Source of the DNA: Hyphomicrobiales bacterium
GTDB taxonomy: Bacteria; Pseudomonadota; Alphaproteobacteria; Rhizobiales; Beijerinckiaceae
DNA: 64,000 bases
Direction of reading: 5' to 3'
Assembly: GCA_930633495.1 (NCBI GenBank)
Contig: CAKNFJ010000001.1
Coordinates: 2,875,001-2,939,000 of the forward strand
Shown: positions 34,453 through 43,358 of the stretch, in pieces
Numbering within the stretch: the stretch's first letter is position 1
How the letters are laid out: every line of letters starts with the position of its first letter
The notes under the pieces: model-generated
The model's input: only the letters and a program-made list of their open reading frames with translations
Database searches by the model: none
What the model was told of the DNA's origin: nothing
Position numbers and translations under genes: made by a program

Positions 34453-35181
34453 TCAGCCGAGCGTCGCCGCGAGAGCCGGGCAGGCCTGCCGGAAGACCGC
34501 GTTCGGCGCGACGCCGGTGCGCTTCATCATCCACCAGGCGCAGCACAAATTCGACGAGAGCAGCGGCGGCCCGGCGCGATCCTGCCGCGCGAGCATCGCG
34601 GGCAGGGTGATCATGCCGGTGCCGCTCATGACGATCGCGTCGATGCCGGCGGTTTCGACCTGGCGCAGAGCCTCTTCAACCTCTTCGACCGTCAGCTCAT
34701 AGGCGCGGAAGGTCTCGGAGACCTTGACCACCTGCGCTACGGTGAAGCCGGCGCCGGTCCAGTAGCCGGCGGCCTCCTCGGTCAGCCAGGCCGGATAGGG
34801 CGAGAACAGGCAGATGCGCCTGGCGTCGATGGCCTTGAGTGCATGGCGGATCGCGCCGCTCGCGGTCTCGACAGGGATGTCCGCTATCGCCGAGAGCCGG
34901 GCTGCCAGCGCATCGTCCTCGGCGGCGCCGAGCCGGTAGCTCGGCCCGGTGAGCGCGACGGTCGCGGCATTGAGCTTCAGCGTGCCGAAGCTCTCCAGCG
35001 CCGGCTCGTAGGAGGCGATATAGGCGCGGTTGCGCTGTTCCAGCGTGGTGTCCGGCATCACCGGCAGCCTTGTCGCGTAGACGCGGGCTCCCGCGGAGAT
35101 CAGGCGGTTCATTTCCGGCTCGACCGTCGGATTGGCCGGCGGGACGAGCACGCCCAGGGCGGGCTGCGTGGCGAGATCCAT
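34453..35181 (-). CDS. Asp/Glu racemase-superfamily protein (arylmalonate decarboxylase/maleate isomerase-like)
   Basis: The product has 242 residues and opens LGVLVPPANPTVEPEMNRLI, which is typical of maleate isomerase and AMDase. Maleate isomerases use two cysteines. Here the first position reads ALTGPSY (no Cys) and only the second region keeps Cys (LLSSNLCCAWW, Cys213/214). That is the one-cysteine state seen in arylmalonate decarboxylase, so decarboxylation of a malonate-type acid is at least as likely as isomerisation. It lies 14 bp downstream of an FAD monooxygenase gene on the same strand, as a two-gene operon. Confidence 0.78.
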   Translation of the reverse strand: MDLATQPALGVLVPPANPTVEPEMNRLISAGARVYATRLPVMPDTTLEQRNRAYIASYEPALESFGTLKLNAATVALTGPSYRLGAAEDDALAARLSAIADIPVETASGAIRHALKAIDARRICLFSPYPAWLTEEAAGYWTGAGFTVAQVVKVSETFRAYELTVEEVEEALRQVETAGIDAIVMSGTGMITLPAMLARQDRAGPPLLSSNLCCAWWMMKRTGVAPNAVFRQACPALAATLG

Positions 35182-35195
35182 GGCATCCGGTCTCC

Positions 35196-36374
35196 TCAGG
35201 CGGCGCGGGCGGGGCGCTCGAGCATGTCGAGCATCGCGGCGGCGGCGAGATAGTCGATGGCGCTGGTGCGGGAGGCTGCGAGCTCGCGGACGGTCTGCAG
35301 CCAGTCCTGCCCGCCGGCGACGTTGCGGTCCGTGCGCGGGATCAGCATCTCCTCGGCGATGCGCTTGCGTTCGGCGGCGGCAGCGACGACGAGCTCCGGT
35401 CGGCGCTCGCGCAGGGCGCGGATCATGGCCTGAGTGATGGCTTGGGCATCGTGGATGCCGCAGTTCATGTTCATGCCGCCGCGGGTATTGGTCACATGGG
35501 CGCCGTCGCCGGCCAGGAAGGCGCGGCCGACATGGTATTCGGACGCGACCCGGCGGCTGGCCCCGTAGACGTCGCGGCCGAGCACGGTCGGCGGCGTGGT
35601 CCAGTTCGGCATCACCTCGCGGATGCGGTCGGCGAACCAGCCATCCTGCAAAGCGGTCTCGTCCGACACGTCGCCGGGGACACGGATGATGATGCGCCAG
35701 CAATCCGGCATCTTCAGGAAGCTCAGCGATTTCGGGCCGTTGTGCAGATAGGTGATCGAGGCGATGCCGGGCATCACCGCGTCGAGATCGTCCGAGGTCA
35801 TCACCCGCAGCACCTTGTGCGGATAGACCATGCCGTCGAAGGCGATGCCGAGCGCTTCCCGCACGGCGCTGCGGGCACCGTCCGTGCCGAGAAGATAGTC
35901 GGCCGCGATCGTCAGCTTGCGGCCTTCCCGGTTGGCGGTGACGGTGACGCCGTCCTTGTCCTGCGTCAGGGATTCGAAGCCGGTGTCGAACAGCACGCGA
36001 GCATTGGGATGATCCTCGATCTGCGCCAGCAGCAGCGGGGTCAGCCGGGCCTGTTCGAGATGCAGCCGGAACGGGAAGCGCGTCCGCTCGGCGAGGTCGG
36101 CCAGGACGAACTCGGCGAAGGGGCCGTCCGGCGTGCGGTACTGGATGCGCTCGACGACCTCGCCTTCGGCCAGCATCGGCGTCAGCACGCCCAGATCGTC
36201 GAGGATTTCCAGCGTCGCCGGATGGAAGGTCGAGGCCTTGGAGGCGGCGGTGAGACTGGCGCGCTTTTCGAGCACGACGACGTCGACACCGGCTTTGGCA
36301 AGGATCAGGGCGGCGACGAGCCCGACCGGCCCGGCACCGGCGACGATCACTTGCGTTGTCAGGCTGGCGGTCAT
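35196..36374 (-). CDS. FAD-dependent aromatic-type monooxygenase (PHBH fold)
   Basis: The product has 392 residues from the ATG at 36374, chosen because GGAGG sits 6 bp upstream; the ATG at 36380 touches the RBS. The dinucleotide-binding motif VIVAGAGPVGLVAALILAKA, the DG-type motif LLGTDGARSAVREALG and the FAD motif RAFLAGDGAHVTNTRGGMNM are all present. These enzymes hydroxylate activated aromatic or heteroaromatic rings with NAD(P)H and O2. The gene is first of a two-gene unit behind the palindrome at 36417-36437. A role in ring hydroxylation ahead of ring opening is inferred from context. Confidence 0.88.
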   Translation of the reverse strand: MTASLTTQVIVAGAGPVGLVAALILAKAGVDVVVLEKRASLTAASKASTFHPATLEILDDLGVLTPMLAEGEVVERIQYRTPDGPFAEFVLADLAERTRFPFRLHLEQARLTPLLLAQIEDHPNARVLFDTGFESLTQDKDGVTVTANREGRKLTIAADYLLGTDGARSAVREALGIAFDGMVYPHKVLRVMTSDDLDAVMPGIASITYLHNGPKSLSFLKMPDCWRIIIRVPGDVSDETALQDGWFADRIREVMPNWTTPPTVLGRDVYGASRRVASEYHVGRAFLAGDGAHVTNTRGGMNMNCGIHDAQAITQAMIRALRERRPELVVAAAAERKRIAEEMLIPRTDRNVAGGQDWLQTVRELAASRTSAIDYLAAAAMLDMLERPARAA

Positions 36375-36416
36375 GGGCATCCTCCGCAGCAGCGTCGGGC
36401 GCTGCGCATTTATTTG

Positions 36417-36437
36417 TATTAAGTATGCTACTTAATA
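36417..36437. promoter_or_regulatory. Perfect palindromic operator upstream of the FAD monooxygenase
   Basis: TATTAAGTA (36417-36425) and TACTTAATA (36429-36437), separated by TGC, form a perfect 9-bp inverted repeat 43 bp before the monooxygenase start. The ATTAAGTA-N3-TACTTAAT form resembles MarR-type sites. No MarR gene is in the window, so the regulator is probably encoded elsewhere. Confidence 0.65.
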
Positions 36438-36467
36438 TGTTTTAGCAAGCGTTGGAGAGGTCGTCGG

Positions 36468-37568
36468 TCAGGTCTCTTCCGGGCCAAGCGCGAGGCAGTT
36501 CGCCTCGGCCCAGCCGACAGGAATGCGCTCTCCGCGCTGCAGGGGCGGCAGTCCGTCCCTGAAGGTCAGGCGCGCGGTGAAGCTGTCGGAACCGCCGAGG
36601 CTGAGCCGCAGGCGGGTGTGATCGCCGTAATAGACCAGCTCCTCGATCACGGCGTCGAAGCGGTTTTCGCCGGCCGCAGCCGGGCCGATCAGGACCTTTT
36701 CGGGCCGCAGGGCCAGCACGGCGGCGGCGCCGACCGGCAGATCGGTGCCCGCGACGGCGCGGACTTCGCTGCCATCGGCGAGGCGCAGGCGGCAATGGGC
36801 GCCGTCGCGGGCCGCGATGGTGCCGTCCAGCCGGTTGTTCTCGCCGATGAAGGAGGCGACGAAGGCGTTGGCCGGCTTCTCGTAGATCTCCGTCGGCGGC
36901 GCGAGCTGCTGGATGCGCCCGTGATGGAAGACCGCGACGCGGTTCGACATGGTCAGCGCCTCGCCCTGGTCGTGGGTGACGTAGACGACGGTGACGCCGA
37001 GCTTCTCGTGGATGTGCTTGATCTCGAGCTGCATGTGCTCGCGCAGCTGCTTGTCGAGGGCACCGAGCGGCTCGTCCATCAGCACGAGCTTCGGCCGAAA
37101 CACCAGCGCGCGAGCCAGCGCCACGCGCTGCTGCTGGCCGCCGGAGAGCTGGGTCGGTCGCCGGTCGGCGAGATGGCCGAGCTTGACCATATCGAGCGCT
37201 CCGCGCACCCGCTCCTCGCGCTCGGCGCGGCCGACGCCCTGCATCTCCATCGGGAAGGAGAGGTTGGCGGCGACGCTCATATGCGGAAAGAGGGCGTAGT
37301 TCTGGAAGACCACACCGATGCCGCGCCGATGGGCGGGCACGTTGTTGAGCGGGCGCCCGTCGAAGGTGATGGTGCCGCCGGACGGATCCTCGAAGCCGGC
37401 CAGCATCATCAGCGTCGTGGTCTTGCCCGAGCCCGAAGGCCCCAGCAGCGTGACGAACTCGCCGCGCTCGACCGCAAAATCGAGTGACTTCACGACCTGC
37501 GTCGCGCCGTCATAGCTCTTGGTGACCTTGTCGAAGACGATGATCGGGTCGCTCATGGTCGCACTCAT
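36468..37568 (-). CDS. Polyamine-type ABC transporter ATPase (PotA-like)
   Basis: The 366-residue protein has an ABC domain with Walker [11 protein letters not shown], signature [15 protein letters not shown] and Walker [13 protein letters not shown], plus a C-terminal TOBE domain (about residues 285-360), typical of the PotA/FbpC group. Its ATG overlaps the PotC-like stop (37565-37568). It energises the import system encoded upstream. It is last in a complete four-gene operon on the minus strand. Confidence 0.93.
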   Translation of the reverse strand: MSATMSDPIIVFDKVTKSYDGATQVVKSLDFAVERGEFVTLLGPSGSGKTTTLMMLAGFEDPSGGTITFDGRPLNNVPAHRRGIGVVFQNYALFPHMSVAANLSFPMEMQGVGRAEREERVRGALDMVKLGHLADRRPTQLSGGQQQRVALARALVFRPKLVLMDEPLGALDKQLREHMQLEIKHIHEKLGVTVVYVTHDQGEALTMSNRVAVFHHGRIQQLAPPTEIYEKPANAFVASFIGENNRLDGTIAARDGAHCRLRLADGSEVRAVAGTDLPVGAAAVLALRPEKVLIGPAAAGENRFDAVIEELVYYGDHTRLRLSLGGSDSFTARLTFRDGLPPLQRGERIPVGWAEANCLALGPEET

Positions 37569-38410
37569 GGGGTGGGGCCGGCGGGCGAGGCGCCACGGGC
37601 CTGGGCGCGCTTGCGGATGAATTCGTTCAGGGCCAGCAGCAGCACCGAGAACAGGATCAGCAGCACGGCTGCCGCCGCGATGGTCGGGCTCAGGAATTCG
37701 CGCAGGCCCGCATACATCTGGCGCGGCAGGGTGAACTGGCCGGGGCTGGCGATGAACAGCGCCACGATCAGCTCGTCGAAGGAGGTGGCGAAGGCGAAGA
37801 GCGCTCCCGTCGCGACGCCGGGCGCGATCAGCGGCAGCACGACGCGGCGGAAGGCGATGGCCGGGTTGGCGCCGAGGCTGGCGGCGGCCCGCAGCAGGTT
37901 CTGGTCGAAGGTCTGGAGCGAGGCGAGCACGGTCAGCAGCACGAAGGGCACCGACAGCACCGTATGCGCCAGGATGAGGCCGGTGAGCGTCGAGCCGAGG
38001 CCGACCAGCGAGAGCGCGAAATACATGGCGATGGCGGTGACGATGACGGGCGTGACCATCGGCAGCGACAGGATGGCGAGCAGCAGCGCCTTGCCGCGGA
38101 AGCGGCCGAGGAAGATGCCGAAGGCGGCGAGCGTGCCGAGCAGCGTCGCCAGAACCATGGTGGCGATGCCGACGACGAAGCTGTTCCAGGTCGCGTCGAG
38201 CCAGCGGTTGGAGGAGAAGAAATCGGCGTACCAGCGCAGCGAGTAGCCGGGCGTCGGCAGCACCAGCAATTCGCCCGAGGAAAGCGAAAGCGGGAAGACG
38301 ACGATGATCGGCGCCACGAGGAAGAGCAGGATCAGGCTCGTGACCAAAGCGAGCGCGAGGCGCCCAGCCGAGGCCTTCCTGCGCGGGGCGGGGGCGGAGG
38401 GACTGGCCAT
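37565..38410 (-). CDS. Polyamine-type ABC transporter permease (PotC-like)
   Basis: The 281-residue permease has six predicted membrane helices and the EAA loop AAASLGANPAIAFRRVVLPL. The N-terminal LILLFLVAPIIVVFPLSLSS and GELLVLPTPGYSLRWYADFF segments are typical of PotC-like proteins. It pairs with the PotB-like permease two bases upstream to form the channel. Confidence 0.92.
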   Translation of the reverse strand: MASPSAPAPRRKASAGRLALALVTSLILLFLVAPIIVVFPLSLSSGELLVLPTPGYSLRWYADFFSSNRWLDATWNSFVVGIATMVLATLLGTLAAFGIFLGRFRGKALLLAILSLPMVTPVIVTAIAMYFALSLVGLGSTLTGLILAHTVLSVPFVLLTVLASLQTFDQNLLRAAASLGANPAIAFRRVVLPLIAPGVATGALFAFATSFDELIVALFIASPGQFTLPRQMYAGLREFLSPTIAAAAVLLILFSVLLLALNEFIRKRAQARGASPAGPTP

Positions 38411-38412
38411 CG

Positions 38413-39591
38413 TCAGACCCTCACGCCGCCGGAGCGGAAGCCGGGCACGACGAGGCGCGCGACGATGACAAGCAGCCCGGTCATGACCATCAGCAGCGTC
38501 GCCAGCGCGGCAGCCATGCCCCAGTTCACCGAGGTGTTGGTGAAGAAGGCGATGAAGTAGCTGACCATCTGGTCGCCGGAGCCGCCGACGAGGGCAGGCG
38601 TGATGTAGAAGCCGACCGAGAGCATGAATACCATCAGCGAGCCGGCGGCGACGCCCGGCATGGTCAGCGGCAGGTAGATGCGCAGGAAGCGGCGCCAGCC
38701 CGGCGCGCCGAGCGAGGCGGCGGCGCGCATATAGTCAGGCTTGATGCCTTTCATCACGCCGTAGAGCGGCAGGATGGCGAACGGCAGCAGCACATGGACC
38801 ATGGCGAGATAGACCGCGAAGCGGGTGAAGATCATCGTCAGGGGCTGGTTGACGATGTCGAAGGCGAGCAGCAGCGCGTTGATCGGCCCTTCCCGCTGCA
38901 GGATGATGAACCAGGCCGTCGTCCGCACCAGGATCGAGGTCCAGAACGGGATCAGGACGAGCATCATCCCGGCATTGGCCCAGCCCTGCGGCAGGATCGA
39001 GAGGGTGTAGGCGACGGGATAGGCCAGCAGCGCGCAGATCAGCGTCACCACCAGGCTGATCTCGAAGGTGCGCCAGAACAGCGGCAGGAAGACGGCATCC
39101 TCGGAGGGCGCGCGCACGATGCCCTGATCGGTGGGCCGCATGTCGAGCGAGCGCAGCAGGTAGAGCGAGGTCCAGGGCCCGGTGGCGCGCTTGAACAGGC
39201 GCCAGAGGGCAGGGTCGCCCCAGCGCGGATTGAGCGCGATGAGCGAGTCCTTGAACGGATCCGCGAGGCGGGCCGAGGCCCGGCCGGCTTGCAGCAGCAG
39301 GCTGCGCAGGCCGGTTTCCTCGAAGTTGAGCCGGGAGAGCACGGCCCCGGCCGCCTGATCCTGCTGCGCGGCGCGCAACTCTTCGATCAGCGAGCGGAAG
39401 GCTTCTTCCGGCGGCAGCTCCTTGCCGTCCCAGGTCCTGAGCAGGGCGGCGGTACGGGGCAGGGCGGTCGAGAATTCCGAATCGTCGACCGCCCGGTAGA
39501 GCGTCGCGCCGAGCGGCACGAGGAAGCTCAGCGTGACCAGGAGCAGGAGGGGCGCGATCAGCGCCGCCGCCAACAGGTTCCGTCGTGACAT
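38413..39591 (-). CDS. Polyamine-type ABC transporter permease (PotB-like) with large periplasmic insert
   Basis: The 392-residue protein is about 100 longer than classic PotB. The extra length is a hydrophilic segment of about 135 residues between TM1 and TM2, containing LRTWDGKELPPEEAFRSLIE and SALNPRWGDPALWRLF-type blocks, as in a known subgroup of putative spermidine/putrescine permeases. The EAA loop (RAAASLGAPGWRRFLRIYLP) is intact. It forms the channel with the PotC-like protein. Confidence 0.9.
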   Translation of the reverse strand: MSRRNLLAAALIAPLLLLVTLSFLVPLGATLYRAVDDSEFSTALPRTAALLRTWDGKELPPEEAFRSLIEELRAAQQDQAAGAVLSRLNFEETGLRSLLLQAGRASARLADPFKDSLIALNPRWGDPALWRLFKRATGPWTSLYLLRSLDMRPTDQGIVRAPSEDAVFLPLFWRTFEISLVVTLICALLAYPVAYTLSILPQGWANAGMMLVLIPFWTSILVRTTAWFIILQREGPINALLLAFDIVNQPLTMIFTRFAVYLAMVHVLLPFAILPLYGVMKGIKPDYMRAAASLGAPGWRRFLRIYLPLTMPGVAAGSLMVFMLSVGFYITPALVGGSGDQMVSYFIAFFTNTSVNWGMAAALATLLMVMTGLLVIVARLVVPGFRSGGVRV

Positions 39592-39618
39592 GCCGAGCCC
39601 TCGCGCCGGGTGGGAGGC

Positions 39619-40656
39619 TTACTTCGCCAGCCAGGCGTTGAAGCGGGCCTCGAGATCCTCGCCGTGCTCGACCCAGAACTCGGTGTTGATGAAGAGGCCT
39701 TCCTTGGCGTGGTTGGCGACCATGCCCGGGTTCTTCTTGATGATCTCCGGATTGTTGGCGACGGCCGTGTTGGCGGGCGAGACGGCCCAGTCCTGCGCCA
39801 GGTTGGTCAACGGCTTCTCGTCGGTCATGTAGCTGATGAGCTTCATGCCGTCGGCCTTGTTCGGCGAGTTGCGCACCACGGCCCAGTAGTCGAAGGAGAA
39901 CAGCAGCGTGTTCCACTGCACCGGATACTTGGCGCCACCCTCATTGGCGCGGATCGTGCGCCCAACATAGCCGACCGCATAGGCGGCCTCGCCGGAGCCG
40001 ACGAGCTGCAGTGGCTGCGTGCCCGACTTCCACCAGACGACATGGGGCTTGATCTGATCGAGCTTGGCGAAGGCGCGCTTCTGGCCTTCCGGCGTGGCCA
40101 GCACCTTGTAGACATCGGCGGCGGGCACGCCGTCGGCAAGCAGGGCGATCTCGAGCGTCATCTTGGCGCCGGAGCGCAGCGAGCGCTTGCCGGGGAACTT
40201 CTGCACGTCCCAGAGTTCGGCGTAGCTCGCCGGGCCGGTCGGGGTGCGGGCCTGGTCGTAGAACAGGCTGACGCCCCAGCCGACGGCGCCGGCGCCGCAG
40301 GCGGTGGTGCCGCCGGGGATGAATTTCTTCTGGTCGATGACGTTCCAGTCGAGCTTCTCGAAGACGCCGTCCTCGCAGCCGCGGGCGAGCTCCGGAGCTT
40401 CGACCATGATGACGTCGTAGGTGATGTCGTTCGACTTCACCATCGAATAGATCTTGGCCATCTCGCCGTTATAGACGTCGTCGGCGACCTTCACGCCCTT
40501 CTCGGCGGCATAGCCCTGGAACAGGTGCTTGCGGGCATTGTCCTGGAAGCCGCCGCCGAAGCCGACGACCATCAGGTCGCGCGCCAAGGCCGGGCCTGCG
40601 ATCGTCATGCAGCCGAGCGCGAAGAGGCCCGCCCGGGCCAGATTCGTCATCTTCAT
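39619..40656 (-). CDS. Polyamine-type ABC transporter substrate-binding protein (PotD/F-like)
   Basis: The 345-residue periplasmic protein has a signal peptide (MKMTNLARAGLFALGCMTIA, cut after PALA). The SBP family 8 pattern follows: LMVVGFGGGFQDNARKHLFQ, YDVIMVEAPELARGC, VVWWKSGTQPLQLVGSGEAA and DYWAVVRNSPNKADGMKLIS. The ATG at 40656 has GAGGGGAT upstream. It is first in its operon, behind a sigma-70-like promoter, and divergent from an aldehyde dehydrogenase gene. The ligand is probably an amine or small organic ion. Confidence 0.9.
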   Translation of the reverse strand: MKMTNLARAGLFALGCMTIAGPALARDLMVVGFGGGFQDNARKHLFQGYAAEKGVKVADDVYNGEMAKIYSMVKSNDITYDVIMVEAPELARGCEDGVFEKLDWNVIDQKKFIPGGTTACGAGAVGWGVSLFYDQARTPTGPASYAELWDVQKFPGKRSLRSGAKMTLEIALLADGVPAADVYKVLATPEGQKRAFAKLDQIKPHVVWWKSGTQPLQLVGSGEAAYAVGYVGRTIRANEGGAKYPVQWNTLLFSFDYWAVVRNSPNKADGMKLISYMTDEKPLTNLAQDWAVSPANTAVANNPEIIKKNPGMVANHAKEGLFINTEFWVEHGEDLEARFNAWLAK

Positions 40657-40757
40657 CGTGATCCCCTCGTTTTTGCGGATACCAGACGGGGCCGGGCATG
40701 ATCTCGTCGACAGTTTGCGCTGCCGCAAAGAAGGGCTCGCCCCCTTGTGATAAGCGT

Positions 40758-40796
40758 ATTGGTATTTTTGATATGATGATGATACATATCTGTCAA
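40758..40796 (-). promoter_or_regulatory. Promoter of the PotF-like operon with overlapping HutC-type operator
   Basis: On the minus strand TTGACA (40791-40796), a 17-base spacer and TATCAA (40768-40773) form a near-consensus promoter. ATTGGTATT (40758-40766) lies just past the -10, where RNA polymerase starts. The same 9-mer occurs inverted before the GntR gene at 43264-43272. Confidence 0.55.
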
Positions 40797-40831
40797 CGGC
40801 AACCCGCCGCCGTGATCTCCAGGGACCTCCG

Positions 40832-42382
40832 ATGACAGCCGCCACGCTTTCGCTCGATCCGATCTCGCCCGCGATCCGCCCGACCAAGCAGGACTCGGAC
40901 CAGCGCTATCGCTACCAGCACTACATCGACGGGGCCTTCGTCGATCCGGCGGGGGGAAACTGGCTGGAGACATCCGATCCTGTGACGGGTGAAGATTGGG
41001 CCTGGGTGCCGCGCGGCAACGGGGCGGATGTCGAATCCGCCGTGCAGGCGGCGCATCGCGCCTTCTCGGAAGGCGCCTGGCCGGCGCTGTCGGCCTCGGC
41101 CCGCGGCGCGCTGATGCGCAAGCTCGGCGATCTCATCACCGAGAACGCCGAATGGCTGGCGCGGGTCGAGATGCGCGACAACGGCAAGCTCCTGGCCGAG
41201 CTGTCCATGCAGATGCGCTACATGGCCAATTATTACTACTACTACGGCGGCCTCGCCGATAAGATCGAAGGCACGGTGATCCCGACCGACAAGCCCGGCG
41301 TGTTCAACTACACGAAGCCGGAGCCGATCGGGGTCGTCGCCTGCATCATGCCGTGGAACTCGCCGCTGCCGCTGACGAGCCTCAAGCTCGCCCCGGCGCT
41401 CGCCGCCGGCTGCACCGTGGTGCTGAAGCCGTCCGAATTCACCTCGGCCTCGCTGCTCGAATTCGCCAAGCTGGTCGAGGCGGCGGGCTTCCCGAAGGGC
41501 GTCGTCAACGTCATCACCGGCTATGGCGCCGAGGTCGGCGATGCGCTGATCAGCCATCCCCTGGTCGAGCGCATTGCCTTCACCGGCGGGCCGGAAGCCG
41601 GGCGCATGATCAACGAGAAGGCGGCCCGCCACATGAAGCGGGTGACGCTGGAGCTCGGCGGCAAGTCGCCGAACATCATCTTCGACGACGCCGATCTCGA
41701 TCAGGCCGTGAAGGGCGCCGTCGCCGGCATCTTCGCGGCCTCGGGCCAGACCTGCGTGGCGGGCTCGCGGCTGCTGGTGCAGGAGACGATCCACGATGCC
41801 TTCGTCGAGCGGCTGAAGGCCTTCATCGCCGATGTGAAGTTCGGCCACCCTTCCGATCCGGGCACGCAGGTCGCGCCGATCTCGACCAGGCCGCAGCTGG
41901 AGAAGATCAAGTCCTATGTCGAGATCGCCAAGTCGGAAGGCGCGCGGCTCGTCGCCGGCGGCGAGCCGGCGCAGGTCGAGGGCTATCCGAAGGGGCTGTT
42001 CTACAAGCCGACCATCTTCGTCGACGTGAAGAACGAGATGCGTATCGCGCAGGAGGAGGTCTTCGGGCCGGTGCTCTCGGTGATCCGCTTCAAGGATGAG
42101 GACGATGCGGTCCGCATCGCCAACGACACGCAGTTCGGGCTGGCGGCCGGCATCTGGACGCAGTCGATGCGCCGGGCGCTGACCATGGCGAACCGCGTAC
42201 GGGCCGGAACGGTGTGGGTCAACAACTACCGCTCGACCAGCACGACCTCGCCCTTCGGCGGCTTCAAGATGAGCGGCGTCGGCCGCGAGGGCGGCATCGC
42301 CGGCATCCGGGAATATATGGAGACCAAGAGCGTCTGGATCTCGACGGCGACGGATATCCCGAACCCGTTTATCCGCCGCTGA
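40832..42382 (+). CDS. NAD(P)-dependent aldehyde dehydrogenase
   Basis: The 516-residue ALDH-superfamily enzyme has the general-base Glu in LELGGKSPN, the catalytic Cys in GQTCVAGSR, and the cofactor-site segments MPWNSPLPL and FTGGPEAGRM. It oxidises an aldehyde to the acid, probably in the cytoplasm. It is divergent from the polyamine-type importer, consistent with oxidation of an aminoaldehyde or other aldehyde derived from the imported compound. The N-terminal 25 residues before YQHYIDGAF are an uncommon extension. Confidence 0.92.
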   Translation: MTAATLSLDPISPAIRPTKQDSDQRYRYQHYIDGAFVDPAGGNWLETSDPVTGEDWAWVPRGNGADVESAVQAAHRAFSEGAWPALSASARGALMRKLGDLITENAEWLARVEMRDNGKLLAELSMQMRYMANYYYYYGGLADKIEGTVIPTDKPGVFNYTKPEPIGVVACIMPWNSPLPLTSLKLAPALAAGCTVVLKPSEFTSASLLEFAKLVEAAGFPKGVVNVITGYGAEVGDALISHPLVERIAFTGGPEAGRMINEKAARHMKRVTLELGGKSPNIIFDDADLDQAVKGAVAGIFAASGQTCVAGSRLLVQETIHDAFVERLKAFIADVKFGHPSDPGTQVAPISTRPQLEKIKSYVEIAKSEGARLVAGGEPAQVEGYPKGLFYKPTIFVDVKNEMRIAQEEVFGPVLSVIRFKDEDDAVRIANDTQFGLAAGIWTQSMRRALTMANRVRAGTVWVNNYRSTSTTSPFGGFKMSGVGREGGIAGIREYMETKSVWISTATDIPNPFIRR

Positions 42383-42403
42383 TGCCAATCTGGCAGCGGC
42401 GTC

Positions 42404-43213
42404 CTAAGCGGCGCCGCTGTCGGTGATCATCGCCTTCCAGGGCGTGCCGAGATTCTGGCCGTCGATCGAGTACTGCACGCGATACTCGTAGCGGTCGGGC
42501 CGGTAGAGCGCCTGCAACAATTCGATCAGGCGCCCGTCCTCGTCGCGGACATGGCGCGTCATCGCCACCAGCGGCGTGCCGATCGCGATGTCGAGATGCG
42601 GCGACACGTCGGAATCGGCGAGCACCGCCGTGATCTTCTCCTCGAAGCGGGCAAGTTTGACGCCCGCAGCGGCGAGCGTGGCCGAGATGGGCAGCGACGA
42701 GATCGCGGTGCGCGGCACCAGCGGGGCGAGGTCGGCGGGCAGGTAGCAGAGCGTGTGCGAGATCGGTGAGCGCTCGTCGCCGCGCACGCGCTCGATCCGC
42801 AAGAGCTCCGTGCCTTCGGCGATGTCGAAGGTCTGGGCGAGCAAGGGCGAAGGCCGGACGAAATCATAGGCAAGCAGGACGATCTTCGTCTTGCGAGCAA
42901 GGGAGATCTGGTTGTTGAGGAGCTGGCTCGCGTGTTCGCCCGCCTCGTTGGCCGGCGTCAGCGGGAATGTCCCGCGCCCGCGCTGGCGCAGGACGCGTCC
43001 CTCGCGCTCCAGCCTTTCCATCGCCTTGCGGATCGTGACCCGCGACACGCTGAAGGTCTCGGCGAGGTCGTCCTCGCTCGGGATCGGCAGGCCGACGGGA
43101 TAGGAGCCGTCCATGATCTTCTGGAGCAGGATGACATAGACCCGGTGATAGAGCGGGATGACGTCTCGCTCCGACGAGGGCCGTTCCGCCGTCGCCGCTT
43201 GCGCTTTTGCCAT
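42404..43213 (-). CDS. GntR/HutC-family regulator
   Basis: The product is about 269 residues from the ATG at 43213 (GAAGGGCG upstream); ATGs at 43234 and 43252 are longer alternatives. The N-terminal winged helix (PIPSEDDLAETFSVSRVTIR) is followed by a UTRA ligand domain (about residues 110-260, with AEGTELLRIERVRGDE and GTPLVAMTRHVRDEDG). HutC-type proteins repress catabolic operons until a pathway metabolite binds. It is convergent with the aldehyde dehydrogenase and divergent from the aminotransferase. A shared 9-mer suggests it controls the importer/ALDH promoters and itself. Confidence 0.9.
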   Translation of the reverse strand: MAKAQAATAERPSSERDVIPLYHRVYVILLQKIMDGSYPVGLPIPSEDDLAETFSVSRVTIRKAMERLEREGRVLRQRGRGTFPLTPANEAGEHASQLLNNQISLARKTKIVLLAYDFVRPSPLLAQTFDIAEGTELLRIERVRGDERSPISHTLCYLPADLAPLVPRTAISSLPISATLAAAGVKLARFEEKITAVLADSDVSPHLDIAIGTPLVAMTRHVRDEDGRLIELLQALYRPDRYEYRVQYSIDGQNLGTPWKAMITDSGAA

Positions 43214-43263
43214 GAGTCGCCCTTCTCGGTTCATTCCTGGAATCGCTAGCATGTATGGTCTGG

Positions 43264-43272
43264 AATACCAAT
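43264..43272. promoter_or_regulatory. Candidate HutC-type operator (AATACCAAT)
   Basis: AATACCAAT lies 50 bp upstream of the GntR start and is the exact reverse complement of ATTGGTATT at 40758-40766 in the importer promoter. The 100-bp gap also holds AT-rich sequence (about 43296-43330) suited to the divergent aminotransferase promoter. Confidence 0.45.
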
Positions 43273-43358
43273 GCGGCGGCAGCCCGCGATGGCATATTGT
43301 ATTATATTTATATCATTGATACCTATAGAGCGATTTCTGAACCGATGAGAGACGGGTA

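Noticed and set aside
40793..42388. 531-codon minus-strand frame opposite the aldehyde dehydrogenase
   Set aside because: The plus strand carries a complete ALDH with catalytic Cys and Glu; the antisense reading is His/Arg/Asp-rich without motifs.
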